Source: Euwallacea fornicatus
Taxonomy: Eukaryota; Arthropoda; Insecta; Coleoptera; Curculionidae
DNA length: 64,000 nt
Assembly: GCF_040115645.1 (NCBI RefSeq)
Contig: NC_089557.1
Span: 2,232,001 to 2,296,000, forward strand
Reading direction: 5' to 3'
Position 1 is the first letter of the stretch; the number at the start of each line of letters is the position of its first letter. Below, one piece after another: positions 25,607-37,994 of the stretch. The notes beneath the pieces were generated by a model. That model was not told the origin of the DNA. It did no database searches and saw nothing but the letters and a program-made list of their open reading frames with translations. Made by a program: the position numbers and the translations under genes.

Positions 25607-25944
25607 GTAGGTTTTCAAAAGGTGGACGTCTTTTGTACGTGTTTTACGTCGATTGGCGACACCCAGGCTTAATCGTATATTGTGTTGGGATTATATTTAC
25701 GTATCGACTTACGTAGAATTGGTTACGAAAGCTTTGAAAATGGTCTAGGAAACGAAAATAATGTTACGGTCCTAAAATAAGGTCCCTTTGACAACCCTGT
25801 GCTGCCGCCCTGTGGTTGCCAAGGCGAAATAGACAAAACATCTTTTGTTTACAGATTCGCACACTAGGAACTTGGAACAGAAGTGATCCAAAGTCAAATA
25901 AACAAATTTAATATAAATTCAAGAAAAAAATGTGAAAATTCAAG

Positions 25945-26203
25945 ATGGCGCCCAAAAGAAAAAGCAAACTTGATGATGGGTGTTGAATATTGAAACATCA
26001 AATTTAACTGTGACATCGCCACGTTGGGAAAGTTGTAATGATGAAGTGTCAGGCATTTTGAATTACCTTCTTTAAATAAGCAGAGGAAAAGATCAAAATT
26101 TGTTAAAATGTCAGGTTTTTCAAATAGTTTCGACAGTCAGTCCAAACTTTCTTCCTCCAACTTCAATTTGCGAAACTTTTCCAGAATAGATCCTGTATTT
26201 AAG
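25945..26203 (+). CDS. Unrecognised candidate small gene (5' part)
   Basis: A strong start context (CAAGATGGCG) opens MAPKRKSKLDDG in a first exon 25945-25979. A weak GTGTTG donor joins an acceptor at 26052. The next exon, 26053-26203, stays open in the matching phase and contains NKQRKRSKFVK, a basic nuclear-type stretch, then a Ser/Asn/Phe-rich segment. It ends at a GTAACC donor. Downstream, 26234-26479 is open in another frame, but I could not find a convincing join. I do not recognise the product. It lies within the presumed first intron of the distal AGO1 transcript. It may be a real short gene, a decayed one or coincidence. Confidence 0.25.
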
Positions 26204-28195
26204 GTAACCAACATTTTTAGTGATTTTTGACTGGTGTCAATGCCCTTTCACATGCGTCAATTGTTTTCATCATCAACGTCCCATTTCACCAATCAATTTT
26301 CTACATCAGATGTCTTCCCAGGGATCGTTTTTGAGTGCGGTTGGCAGTTTTCCAAAATTCCAAGTTGGCCTTCACTGTCAATTTCTGGCAATGACATTTG
26401 CATTTCAAAACATGTTCAGAGTTATTTGTGTGTGCTTTTAAAAGGGAATTTCAAACATTCCATATTCAACCACGTGTGATGATCCGAAATTATTAAAATA
26501 TTTTGATACAAAGTGCATGGTAACAGTAATCAATCATCTGATAAAAATTAACATAATTTTAATTTTATAAGTGTGAAGTACTAGGGCGATGTGAAGGTAG
26601 ATAAACGAGGGGAATATAAAAATAATGTGACTGGTAAAAATGAAGTCGGAAATAGCCGACGATCGTCCATAAATGCTTCAACCAGCGTAACTACGCATGC
26701 GTCTAACCTGCTTCATCGACGTCAGTAAATTAGTCATTTTTGAAATAACACGTGGTGCGCAGTAGAAGTGTCGCTTCTAAAGTGTTTCTTTGACTGTTGC
26801 GATTTTTTACCAGACAAAAAAGTGCAGGAAGTTGTGTTGTTTTAATGTATGCTGTATGAATCCGGGAGATTGTCTACGTATATTTTGGGTCACTGTATAA
26901 CCTATCCAAAGACTTTTATAACCATGCTTAAATACCCTGATTTTCAATTTGCATAAACTTGAGATGCTTGGAAACACAAATTTCTAGTAACATAGGATTT
27001 TTTTAGGTAAAAGCAAAAATACTATATAAATTAACACCGAAAATTCCTTATCGATAATTTAATGGTGATTGTATTACAGGTATCGTATTCTAGGAATTAT
27101 AATCCAAATAATTTTACTTATAAGGGCACTTTCGATAAGTATATTATGATATTTTAAGTAAACAATTAAATGTTCCACTTGCCCAACTAGTCAGTTGAGC
27201 CATATTTGGATATACGATAGATTTTCAGGGAATCCCCGTATATCGCCTATAATAATGATGTTCTGGTGCAATAAAATATTCGATTTTTCATTTTAAAACT
27301 CCAATGCGTTTTTAAAATAATCGATTCAATGTAGTATTAGCGAAACAGCATTAATAATTCTCGTTGACATTAATACTGTTTTTTTTTTCTTTTTGATAAA
27401 ATAGCAAGTAGAAATGAAGTGCAAAGGTGGTAACTATTTGCTTAACGAGTGCTATCAGAGATAACAACAAAAATATCACTATATCTGATACACTTTTAGC
27501 AGTGCTACCAAATACTCTTAACATAGGTAACAAAGGATTTATTAAGTATAAAAATAGTACAAATTATAGATTTAGTTGATGTGATAAGCTGTTTGCAACG
27601 GGAATTTTTCTATAATTACGCAAACTTATTTAGTTATTTAAAACAACAACAATAATAATTGTATTGTATGACGTTTTCATTTTTTGTGAGAGGACGCAAT
27701 AACTTTAACATTTTAATAAGAATTTTTGGTAAAATCTAGTACTCGTAGAAGTTATCGATGAGAATAAGGTATGTACCTAACGTGCGTGTTATTTACTAAC
27801 ATATGGGACTGTTAGATAAGTTCCACGCTCTACAAAGACAAGCTACATAATATTAATAAGGAGAATGTATCAAAAGGTTCTGTAAGAATGTCTGCGTTAC
27901 CAAAAATATAAAAATCGCGAAGCTGTTTGTTTGACCTCGTTTCATTTAAAAAAAGAAAAAGGAACTTTCCAAGACACTTCTCGTCCCTCATTTTACGGTT
28001 TCACGGATTTCATTTCGCAATACGGTTTACTTGGTTTACATTAATAATAACTGACAATTTTTGTTTACTTATTCCGATATTTGGTATTGATTATTAATCG
28101 CTGACGTATTATTAGCTCCAAAGTGTTACAATACCGATCAACAAGAGTGACACTAATCGCGTTTTTCTCTTTGTATAGGAGTGGAATAATCCACT

Positions 28196-31100
28196 ATGTC
28201 AGCCGAGACCGAGCTGACGATGCAATCGGGCCTTCAGCCTGTATTATTACCCCCCGATTTGACCACGCTCAGCCTCATTGGACATCGACCCCCAGCGCAA
28301 GGACCTCACATTGGGCATCCCCCCTCGCATACTATGCAGCAAACAAACGGTAATGTAGGATATTTATAGTGTTCAGGATATTTTATTTACCAATATTGCG
28401 CTATTTAGTATTAATACCGTCCACCATTTTATCAAGGATTGAGATAATTGTTTCTCTTTATCATTCAAATAATTTTTGTAAAAAAATATTGACGTTGACT
28501 CACATTTCAAATAGAAATCTAATTTTTTATCAAATTTATCCAATTATCTGCTTTATTTGGTGACTTTATGCTCATTTGTAATCCCTACTTAACCTAATCT
28601 ATTGTAACCGATGAAAATACCGCAAATGTTAAAAATACTGAATATGTTTTGGACATAGTATTTCTCATATTTTTTCTTAGAATATCTATTTACTCACGTA
28701 GTATCTCATGAATTGGTTTGCAGTATTATTATTTTCTTCGTAATGTCCCAAAATTATTGAAATAATTGTCAATTTTGGCAACGTTGTGAGGATATTTCAT
28801 CGTAGGTCTGAGCTTGGTTCAAGCGGTTTAGGAAGAAAAGTAATATTAGAGCGCAGTTGCCACGTTCATGCACCATCACGATTGCAAAATCAATCGCAGT
28901 AATACAAACTTTGCACTATTTCCATAAATATACAGGGTGTCCTCGAATTACATGGCCAAAATAATACCGCAGATTGTTTGAGTGAAAATAAGTCGATTTA
29001 ACTAAACTTCCCTCAGTCCAAAAGTTGATAATTATGGAGCTACAGGGGTTAAAGTTGAAAAAAAAATCACATTTTCTTTCATATCTTTCGATTTCTTTGA
29101 GTTAATTTCACGAAATTTCATATTTGCGGGTGTTTTAGGATACGAAATTCAAATTTATTAACGATTTAGTTGTTTCTTCTAGGGGGCGCCACAAGCGACC
29201 ATTAGGACACATTTAAATCTCTGTAACTTTTTCGTGCCACGGTGTATATTATTTTGGTATTTAAAAACCTTTTTCCCTACCTTTTATACTTAGAAAAGGT
29301 ATACTTTATTGACGTCGCTAGAAGCAACGGTTTTGGAGAAAAACGCATAATTCTAATGCGCTGCATATTTGCGTTAGCGCTTTTAAGTAAATAACTCAGT
29401 TGGCTATGTTTTTAATTGACATTTTAACACTTGAATTTGTTTCTCAAATGTCAGTTTTTTTATTTAGCCCTAAGTTTTTCTTAGTTAGTTTCACTTCTTG
29501 TTCCTGTAAATATCCATAAATATGGCCAATAAATTCACTTATTCTGAAATGGTGGATATGCTGTTAGTTTATGGACTTTGCCGTTGTAATAGTCAAAAAA
29601 GTGTACGAGTTTACAAGGAAAAATATCCTTTCCGTAGAATTCCAAATCGGAAAACTTTTGTTAATATTGAAAGGCGTCTAATTTTAAGGTAATTTGCATG
29701 CATCATCAGGCTTAGATGCATTTTTCTCCAAAACCGTTGCTTCTAGCGACGTCAATAAAGTATACCTTTTCTAAGTATAAAAGGTAGGGAAAAAGGTTTT
29801 TAAATACCAAAATAATATACACCGTGGCACGAAAAAGTTACAGAGATTTAAATGTGTCCTAATGGTCGCTTGTGGCACCCCCTATAAGAAACAACTAAAT
29901 CGTTAATAAATTTGAATTTTGTATCCTAAAACACCCGCAAATATGAAATTTCGTGAAATTAACTCAAAGAAATCGAAAGATATGAAAGAAAATGTGATTT
30001 TTTTTTTCAAATTTAACACCCTGTAGCTCCATAATTATCAACTTTTGGACTGAGGGAAGTTTAGTTAAATCGACTTATTTTCACTCAAACAATCTGCGGT
30101 ATTATTTTGGCCACGTAATTCGAGAACACCCTGTATATGTGTTTAATATTTGAATCGGTTATCGTTCCATTAAACCATTTCCATTGTATTTGGCGACTGA
30201 AATATTTCTTAACTTGCGATCATTAAATAAATAAGCAAAAGTGCTTTTTTCAAGTATTTACTAAAAAAACACTTAAATATTTATTAAAAACCTTACAAAT
30301 TTTTTTCGTGCAAAATTTTCCGTTTTTTAGATTCTTTGCCATTACAATATTCCTAAATGAGCCTAGAAAAACAAACTATTGACAACGCTGCAAGTTACTT
30401 GAAACTTCCTTTTAATTCCGCACCCGAAAAAAGAACTAGAATCCCTATTAAATGCTAGCGATACCAACAAGGACGGAAAATGAATGTGATGTCTGCTGCG
30501 TCATGCAACAATTGACGAGCGGGACGCGACGACGTACGAGGCGAATTGAACAGCCGAACAGGCAATAGATTGCAAATGGCCGCCGTGCTTTTGTAACGCT
30601 AAAGACCATCATTTTTTGGAAATTTTAGTGAGTGGTGTGCGTGTGCTTGTGTGACTATTTATTTATTTATATAACGAAATGTTCCAAGGACCCGGAGGAC
30701 GTAAGTTGAAGCTACCACGGCGGGTCACGTCTCTTTAATTCGACTTTGTTTTCCACGCTTCAGCGATGCATTCCCCATCCTCCTGTCATTCTTTGTTTTG
30801 AATTTTGCTTGCTTTTTGCAGTTTATAGAGGGTTGACGGGCGCTTTTTTCTGCAAAAATGGTGTAAAATGACGGTTTTTGTCTGGAATAATGAAAATGTG
30901 TGGAATTCCAGTTGGGGATAATGACCGAATACTAAAAATTCCGGACATATCAAAACTAACCTATGAATGGCTTTTTTAAGCCATTAATCTATCCAGAAAT
31001 AAGGTCATAAGTTGTTCCTTGTAATGCTGGCTTCCTCGAATCCAATTGTATATTTTTAGATGTTTGAGTTGTGCGTTTAATATAAATTGTTGCTAATGTG

Positions 31101-34100
31101 GACTTCAACATTAACAAAATATTCTTAAACTTTCTTAGATTTTCCATTGTTCTATGTAGCCTATGGAATCTTATTTCCACCTATCTCCTTTTTATATTGG
31201 TAAGGAAGATGGATAGAAAATATCACTGTCAATTTACCATGACCTATTGAGTTGCTATAAAACAAATGTGTACCTCTGCATAGACCTTCTCTCAGTAAGC
31301 TTAAATATTTGCTAATCTGAGAGCAATTTAATCATGTCTTGTTACTCCTTAATTATCTGCAGTCCTGTCTTAGAAAACCAGAGCCAATAAACCATGAACA
31401 TAGAATTACGTTGATATTGCCTCATAAATACCTAGGTAGAATCATTACCCTTCCTATAAGCAAACTTAATAAGTGAAATATATAAGTAACATAAATAGCC
31501 TGATCTAATCTAAGGATATAATATATATAGCTATTAATCTACAATGCAAAACCAACTTAATTAGTCATGAATTGCTGAAATACCTTTCTAATTTGAATTT
31601 CAATAAATGATACATAGTTATGTGATATTAATTGTCTTATATTTATACAAAGCAATATCCATTTGAATTTAAAAAATACTTCCAAAATTAGTTTAGCTCC
31701 TGTTTCTTTTGTAATTGTGTTAAAACTATTTGGCCCAATCTACAGCAGGTCATTGACCTGTCTAGCAGGAGAGCCAACAAACTGAAAGATATTGATCAAT
31801 AGATGAGGAGAGGCTGGGCCTTATTTAACCTAATATAAAAGTTAATAATAATTAAACACCCCTTAGAAGAAGATTAAATTTTAATGTTAATTAGATAGGC
31901 AGTAGCTATTTACCCTGTTATCTTGAATTTATTTATTCTTTTCTTTCACATGTATTGTGTTCACAAAGAACTCTGATATGACTAGGCATAGATCTATCAT
32001 GTATTTTTTCCTATTTCCTGCTATTTGTATCATTAAATGTGAAAAAAATATGTATAGCAGAATGCTACTAAAAATAGATAATATCTTTTAAAAACCAGCT
32101 TAATTAGCTTTAATGGCTGCAGTAAAATACAAAAGCCAAAAAAAGTTTGTAAATTAAACAACAGTTTCAAATTTGGTTGATGATGCACCACAGAAAAGTT
32201 ATGATGGGTGTCCGCTCATGAAAAGTATGGTTCACAAAATAAGGATTGACCATATGAAATGTGATACGACACATTTCATCTCATTTGGTATTCCTTTAAT
32301 CTTCAAAATTGGAACACTAACAAACATTGGAAGTTTTTATTGTATAACATATAGTTACTTATAATATATATTATTATGTTTAATTTTTTGGAATTTAAAT
32401 ACTTTTTATTGTCACCTTCTAGTATTACAATTCCAAATTATTATTTTTAGATGGAAATACTCCTGAAATTCCCCTGGTAATATTATCTATGAATGAAGAT
32501 AATCTTATCTGTCATTTATTTATTCATCAATGAAGGTTTTAGGGTTGTCCTCGTTTAATTGCCTAACAGTACCTTGGTAATCCTAGCCTGATGATGATAA
32601 TAATTTATACTTGATTAGTATTTAATGTGACTAATTAATTATCTTAAAACATTAATTAAGGAAAATATTTTTTGTAAGTCTGAATGGCTGTGGACCATAT
32701 TATTAATTATTATTTTGCAGCAGGCACCTCTGGCACTCCCATGGGCCCCACCACCACTACTTCCACGGCGGTAGCTCTCCCGGGACCCACAAGTGGAACT
32801 CCTGGTCCTTTGGCGACGGTTTCACCTCCCGCAGAGCCTCCTGTGTTCCAGTGCCCGCGCCGACCCAACCTGGGTCGTGAGGGGCGTCCCATAGGACTTA
32901 AAGCCAACCATTTCCAAATATGCATGCCTCGCGGATTTGTACATCATTATGATGTCAACATCCAACCTGATAAATGTCCTAGGAAGGTAGGTACAAAGCT
33001 CGATACATTTCGGTCTACAACTTGATTTCGAAAGCTTTGGAAACAAGTAACTTCTTGCAGGTTAATAGAGAAATTATCGAAACAATGGTAAAGTCCTATG
33101 GGAAAATCTTCGGTAATTTGAAACCGGTGTTCGACGGTCGTAATAATCTTTATACTCGCGATCCGTTACCCATCGGGAACTCTCGAGAAGAACTGGAGGT
33201 GACCTTACCTGGTGAAGGGAAGGATCGTTTGTTTCGCGTTAGCATTAAATGGGTGGCCCAAGTGTCTTTGTATGGGTTGGAAGAAGCCTTAGAAGGAAGA
33301 ACTCGGCAAATACCATACGAAGCCATTCTAGCCTTGGATGTCGTCATGAGGCATTTGCCTTCAATGAGTTATACCCCAGTGGGTAGGAGCTTCTTTAGTA
33401 GCCCTGAAGGATACTACCATCCCTTGGGTATGTTTCTTCATGTTTCCTATTGATTTTTGTCTAATGAGGTTGATACAGGTGGTGGCAGAGAGGTATGGTT
33501 TGGATTCCATCAGTCAGTGAGGCCCAGTCAATGGAAGATGATGCTCAATATTGACGGTCAGTTGTGAATTATTTAACTACTTTGGCATTTTACCATTGTT
33601 TTTTTAGTATCTGCAACTGCATTTTACAAAGCGCAACCTGTGATAGAATTTATGTGTGAAGTATTGGATATTAGGGATATTAACGAGCAGCGCAAGCCAT
33701 TGACCGACAGCCAGAGAGTGAAATTTACGAAGGAAATAAAAGGGCTAAAAATTGAAATTACGCATTGTGGGGCTATGCGTAGGAAATATAGAGTTTGCAA
33801 TGTTACAAGAAGGCCTGCGCAAATGCAATCGTATGCGATTCGCTTTTAATATTTTTTGTTTGCTTGAATTAATTTTTTATAGATTCCCATTGCAATTAGA
33901 AAACGGGCAGACTGTGGAATGTACAGTGGCCAAATATTTCTTGGATAAATATAAAATGAAACTGCGATATCCTCATTTGCCATGCCTTCAGGTAAGTTTT
34001 ACATGGCTATTTGTCACTGTATCAGGGAGGGTTGCGTGTCTTTTAGGTGGGACAGGAACACAAGCACACCTACTTACCATTGGAAGTCTGTAATATCGTC

Positions 34101-37100
34101 GCTGGGCAGCGGTGTATCAAAAAATTGACTGATATGCAGACTTCGACTATGATTAAAGCAACCGCCAGGTGAGCATGGTTTTATTATTTGGGAACTGGCC
34201 TGATGTATGTTGTATTTGATAATGATAAACCGCCTCTTAAACTGTTTTTTCCCAATCTTTACAAAATCGCCTAATGGGAGTATGTATGTGCTAAATTCGT
34301 TGTTGTAATTGTTCTCTGGGACTAGAACTTCAGTTGCAAGAACAACACAGTTAATGGTCTATTAGTTTAATTATGGGATTTTCTTCTTTCCAGGTCTGCT
34401 CCCGATCGCGAGCGCGAAATCAATAACCTTGTGCGCCGGGCGGACTTCAACAACGATGAGTACGTCCAAGAATTTGGACTGACGATCTCGACGAGCATGA
34501 TGGAAGTGAGGGGACGCGTCTTGCCGCCTCCTAAGTTGCAGTATGGAGGGCGGGTCGCATCCCTCAGCGGACAGGTGGGCTGGCACGTTAGTTTCCTCGT
34601 TGTATTTATTTATTTTAGATTTAGTAGCTGCGAAACAAAGACGGCTGAAGTTGCAGTGTCGATATAAGCCATTTCTTTCATTCAGCCGTCTTTTATACTT
34701 GGCTGAATTCGAGTTTTAAATTAAACCGATTTCAACACTAGTATTTAGACATATTGCTTTGCCTTCGTTGCGCTTTTTTGTTGCCCCTTCTCAAGGTATT
34801 TTATATGTCCGTATTTGCAAGTGTAGGTGTATGCACCAATGTAGTTTTGCACCTTTTTAAGTGGGTAGTCGTGTTGCACATTTGTGGTAGTAGTTTGAAG
34901 ACGATATTTTTCAGTTAATCATCGATAGAAGTACTCGAAGGGCACTTATGTATTTACCAGAAATATGAGTTTGATTCAGTTATTGTAGTTTCTTTTGGGA
35001 GTCTCAAATCTAGGTTTTTGTTGAAAAACATAATTTTTTCTGCCTAGTAAAATAGTCTAGTATGAACTATTATCAATATAAACCAAAGGAAAAATATATA
35101 GATTGACGACAAAAACGTCAAAGAACATATCCTGGGAAAAAAGTTAAACGAAAATTTGATTCTTTGTTAGTCAAAAAAAAAAAGAATTTTATTAAGAAAA
35201 GTTCTGCTCATTTTTTATCAGTTTTACCAGGGTTCCTAATTCTTGCAGAGTAAGCAGCAAGCGTGTCCTAACCAAGGGGTATGGGACATGAGAGGAAAAC
35301 AATTCTTCACCGGCGTTGAAATAAGAGTGTGGGCCATAGCGTGTTTTGCACCCCAACGTACTGTACGAGAAGATGCCTTAAGGTACGCATATGAAAATCT
35401 ATGACGTTTAAGTTAAAATTAGACAGCATATTTTAAGATTTGCAGAATTTCACTAAAATGTTTTGAATTTACTGAATACATTTTTTTAAAGACAATTGCA
35501 GAAATCCATAGTGGGAGTCTCATAAATGGTGGTAGTGGCGATTAAAATTGAAGCACTCCATCTCTTAAGTTTACATCTAGTTTACTGTCTTTAAAAAAAC
35601 TCACCCATTTCTTCTTGTTCTATAGTCTACTTTCTAGACTGATCTTCTTTTGCTTTTTCAGAAACTTTACTCAACAATTGCAAAAAATATCAAACGACGC
35701 CGGCATGCCCATAATAGGCCAACCGTGCTTCTGTAAGTATGCTACTGGTCCCGATCAAGTGGAGCCGATGTTCAGATACTTGAAGACCACCTTCCAGGCC
35801 TTGCAGTTGGTCGTCGTGGTGCTACCTGGTAAAACTCCAGTTTATGGTTAGTCCTTTTATTGGGTAAACTGAGCTTTTAACCGAAATGTGACATTTCAGC
35901 CGAAGTAAAACGTGTGGGAGACACGGTTCTCGGTATGGCGACCCAATGTGTTCAGGCGAAAAACGTCAACAAGACGTCGCCACAAACTTTATCTAATTTA
36001 TGCCTCAAAATTAATGTGAAGTTGGGCGGCATCAACAGTATTTTGGTGCCGTCTATTCGTCCGAAAATATTCAATGAACCGGTGATCTTTTTGGGTGCTG
36101 ACGTCACTCATCCTCCTGCGGGCGATAACAAAAAGCCATCTATTGCCGCCGTCGTCGGGTCTATGGACGCTCATCCTTCGAGATATGCCGCCACTGTAAG
36201 AGTACAACAACACCGACAAGAGATTATACAGGAACTTAGCTCGATGGTTCGGTAAGATTTGAGTGTACACTGACAATTGCACCTCTAGATGCATACGAAA
36301 TAATACTTTATTACCTTAATATTTATTCAAAATATTATCAGGATATGATTATTTTTGCGCATCTTGGTCCTTTCGTCATTTGCACAATCCCTAAAACTTA
36401 ATGTATGTGTTGTTATTGACGATTTGTCCGTTTTCAGTGAACTGTTGATAATGTTCTATAAATCGACGGGCGGCTACAAACCTCATCGTATTATTTTGTA
36501 TCGTGATGGTGTGTCTGAGGGTCAATTCCTGCAATTGTTGCAACACGAATTGACCGCCATTCGCGAGGCCTGCATCAAACTGGAAACTGATTACAAGCCA
36601 GGCATCACATTCATTGTGGTGCAGAAGAGACATCACACGCGTCTGTTTTGCGCCGACAAGAAAGAGCAAAGCGGAAAGAGTGGGAACATCCCGGCTGGTA
36701 CCACGGTAGATGTTGGGATCACACATCCCACGGAGTTTGATTTTTATCTGTGCAGTCATCAGGGTATTCAGGTAACTTTTGTATGGTGCGTTTACGCAGG
36801 AGGTTGTATTCGTGTTTTACAGGGTACCTCCAGGCCGTCCCATTACCACGTGTTATGGGATGACTCGCACTTGGACTCTGACGAACTCCAATGTCTTACC
36901 TACCAGCTGTGCCATACTTACGTGCGCTGCACCCGGTCAGTTTCCATCCCGGCGCCTGCTTACTACGCGCATCTTGTGGCATTTAGGGCTCGATATCATT
37001 TAGTTGAAAAGGAACATGACAGGTAAGAGTCAATTGGGAGGTTAGGGCGTTGCCTCTAGCACTGTATCAATTACTTAGAGTAAATTAAATAGAGCCTAAG

Positions 37101-37354
37101 TATTTGTGGATGTTGCGTTAGTTATTTCATCGTTTCCGGGCGAACATTTCATTGTCGAGTAATAACATGCCGGGACTTGAATATGTGTTTTCTTGTCTCT
37201 TTCTTTAATGGGTCACTCTAAATTGATAAATATTTCTTTTTTCAGTGGCGAAGGATCTCACCAATCTGGATCATCGGAAGATCGAACACCGGGTGCCATG
37301 GCTAGAGCGATTACCGTCCATGCTGACACCAAGAAAGTCATGTATTTCGCTTAA
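28196..37354 (+). CDS. AGO1: Argonaute-1, long isoform
   Basis: Exons: 28196-28349, 32721-32986, 33061-33427, 33479-33556, 33608-33830, 33883-33991, 34047-34168, 34394-34574, 35249-35382, 35662-35846, 35900-36251, 36438-36771, 36823-37022, 37246-37354. They give 937 aa. After a variable Pro/Gly/Thr-rich N-terminus come the N domain, PAZ (about 290-410), MID and PIWI domains in order. They end with the standard ...KKVMYFA. The slicer tetrad is complete: D in GADVTHP, E in RQEIIQ, D in LYRDGVS and H in YYAHLVAF. AGO1 binds microRNAs and silences mRNAs in the cytoplasmic RISC with GW182. The first coding exon starts after an acceptor at 28178, so its leader is spliced. A second, shorter first exon lies at 30679. 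Confidence 0.97.
28933..29348 (+). repeat. Left inverted repeat arm
   Basis: About 416 bp, matching the reverse complement of 29716-30133. Matching landmarks include CTCGAATTAC, ATACCGCAGATTG, GACGTCGCTAGAAGC and GGTTTTGGAGAAAAA. Confidence 0.92.
29522..29692 (+). CDS. Truncated helix-turn-helix ORF of the transposon
   Basis: 56 codons beginning MANKFTYSEMVDMLLVYG, with NSQKSVRVYKEKYP and PNRKTFVNIERRL. The pattern is that of the short N-terminal helix-turn-helix domain (I believe the DUF4817 family) found in many insect transposon-derived proteins. There it precedes a DDE-type transposase. Here the frame stops right after RRLILR, so only the DNA-binding end of the ancestral protein remains. 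A donor-like AAGGTAATT overlaps the stop. Family name is from memory and needs a profile search. Confidence 0.55.
   Translation: MANKFTYSEMVDMLLVYGLCRCNSQKSVRVYKEKYPFRRIPNRKTFVNIERRLILR
29716..30133 (-). repeat. Right inverted repeat arm
   Basis: About 418 bp, the inverse of 28933-29348. It ends ...CGAGAACACCCTG followed by the flanking TA. Confidence 0.92.
30679..30700 (+). CDS. AGO1: Alternative short first exon of AGO1
   Basis: ATG at 30679 encodes MFQGPGG plus one nt. It ends at a perfect GTAAGT donor in phase 1, the same phase as the long first exon. Splicing to 32721 or 32724 gives an isoform of ~893 aa. The 200 nt upstream are GC/CpG-rich for this window and run into an AT-rich TATTTATTTATATAACG leader, consistent with a separate promoter. 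A short first exon followed by the Pro/Gly-rich common exon is normal for insect AGO1. Confidence 0.75.
34637..34693 (+). repeat. Perfect 13-bp stem hairpin in an AGO1 intron
   Basis: AAAGACGGCTGAA (34637-34649) and its exact reverse complement TTCAGCCGTCTTT (34681-34693) are separated by 31 nt. They lie within the 674-nt intron 34575-35248. The stem is too short for an ordinary microRNA precursor. It could be an RNA structure affecting splicing or a small inverted-repeat remnant. Confidence 0.6.
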
Positions 37355-37582
37355 GATGCGCCTTCGCTTAAGAAAATCGAGCGCGGCAGGAGGTAGGAGG
37401 CAGCCAAAACTTAGATTAACGGAAATTTCGGCGACCAAAATATCGTCGAACTTTTTTCTACCGAGTTCGTTCGTTAGTACAAACTTACATGATCTGTTAA
37501 CGCGTCTTCAGGTCTTGGATAAGCGGAGTCGAATGTTTTTTTTTTAATATTTACTATTAAGATTGCTACTTTTCAGTTTCGA

Positions 37583-37588
37583 AATAAA
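37583..37588 (+). terminator. Possible proximal polyadenylation signal of AGO1
   Basis: AATAAA lies 229 nt past the AGO1 stop. Insect AGO1 transcripts often have longer 3' UTRs, so this may be only the first of several sites. Confidence 0.4.
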
Positions 37589-37877
37589 ACTAGCACTCAA
37601 AGTTTTGATTGGGGGATTTATGTGACGTCGGGGGTTATAAAAAGTTGGATTATGTGCCTGAAATCCACCATGAGTGTTAGTAGAAAGGGCGGTTTAGGGA
37701 AAGTCGGCCGCAGTGCTAGGAACGTATTTCTATAGTTTTAGAGATCCTCTCCTAGCGCTCTGGGTTGTTTGGCCTTATTTTGAAGCTCTGCTAGAGCTAA
37801 TTCAATACTGTAGGTAAGTCGAATGTTATTCAGATGGGGGTTTCTTTTACAAACCTTAGATTAGTAAATTAACTAAG

Positions 37878-37994
37878 ATGTCTGCCGCAGGGTCGGACTA
37901 TGAAGAAAGTGTTTGGCAAATCCAGGCAAAAATCGTTCTTCTGCAACACGCATTAAAACATATTCAGGAAAATTACAATCTCATGAAACCATAA
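37878..37994 (+). CDS. Candidate 38-residue microprotein downstream of AGO1
   Basis: ATG at 37878 opens MSAAGSDYEESVWQIQAKIV..., 38 codons, ending LMKP-stop. The middle is an amphipathic, coiled-coil-like helix with balanced charge rather than random AT-rich translation. Upstream is a TATAAAAAG at 37636-37644 beside a GACGTC motif. A GTAAGT donor sits at 37813, and an AG lies directly before the ATG, so a spliced leader is conceivable. I do not recognise a family. It may instead be chance sequence in a long AGO1 3' UTR. Confidence 0.25.
   Translation: MSAAGSDYEESVWQIQAKIVLLQHALKHIQENYNLMKP

Larger units (their letters stand above)
28933..30133. mobile_element. Long-terminal-inverted-repeat transposon inside the AGO1 first intron
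   Basis: This 1,201-bp element is bounded by CAGGGTGTCCTCG... and its inverse and flanked by TA on both sides. Two arms of ~416-418 bp are nearly identical inverted copies, with only scattered mismatches. They enclose ~367 bp that carry one short ORF. The TA flanks fit a Tc1/mariner-like insertion. No transposase catalytic domain is present, so it must be non-autonomous. It sits ~550 bp upstream of the short AGO1 first exon. High arm identity suggests recent activity. Confidence 0.9.
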
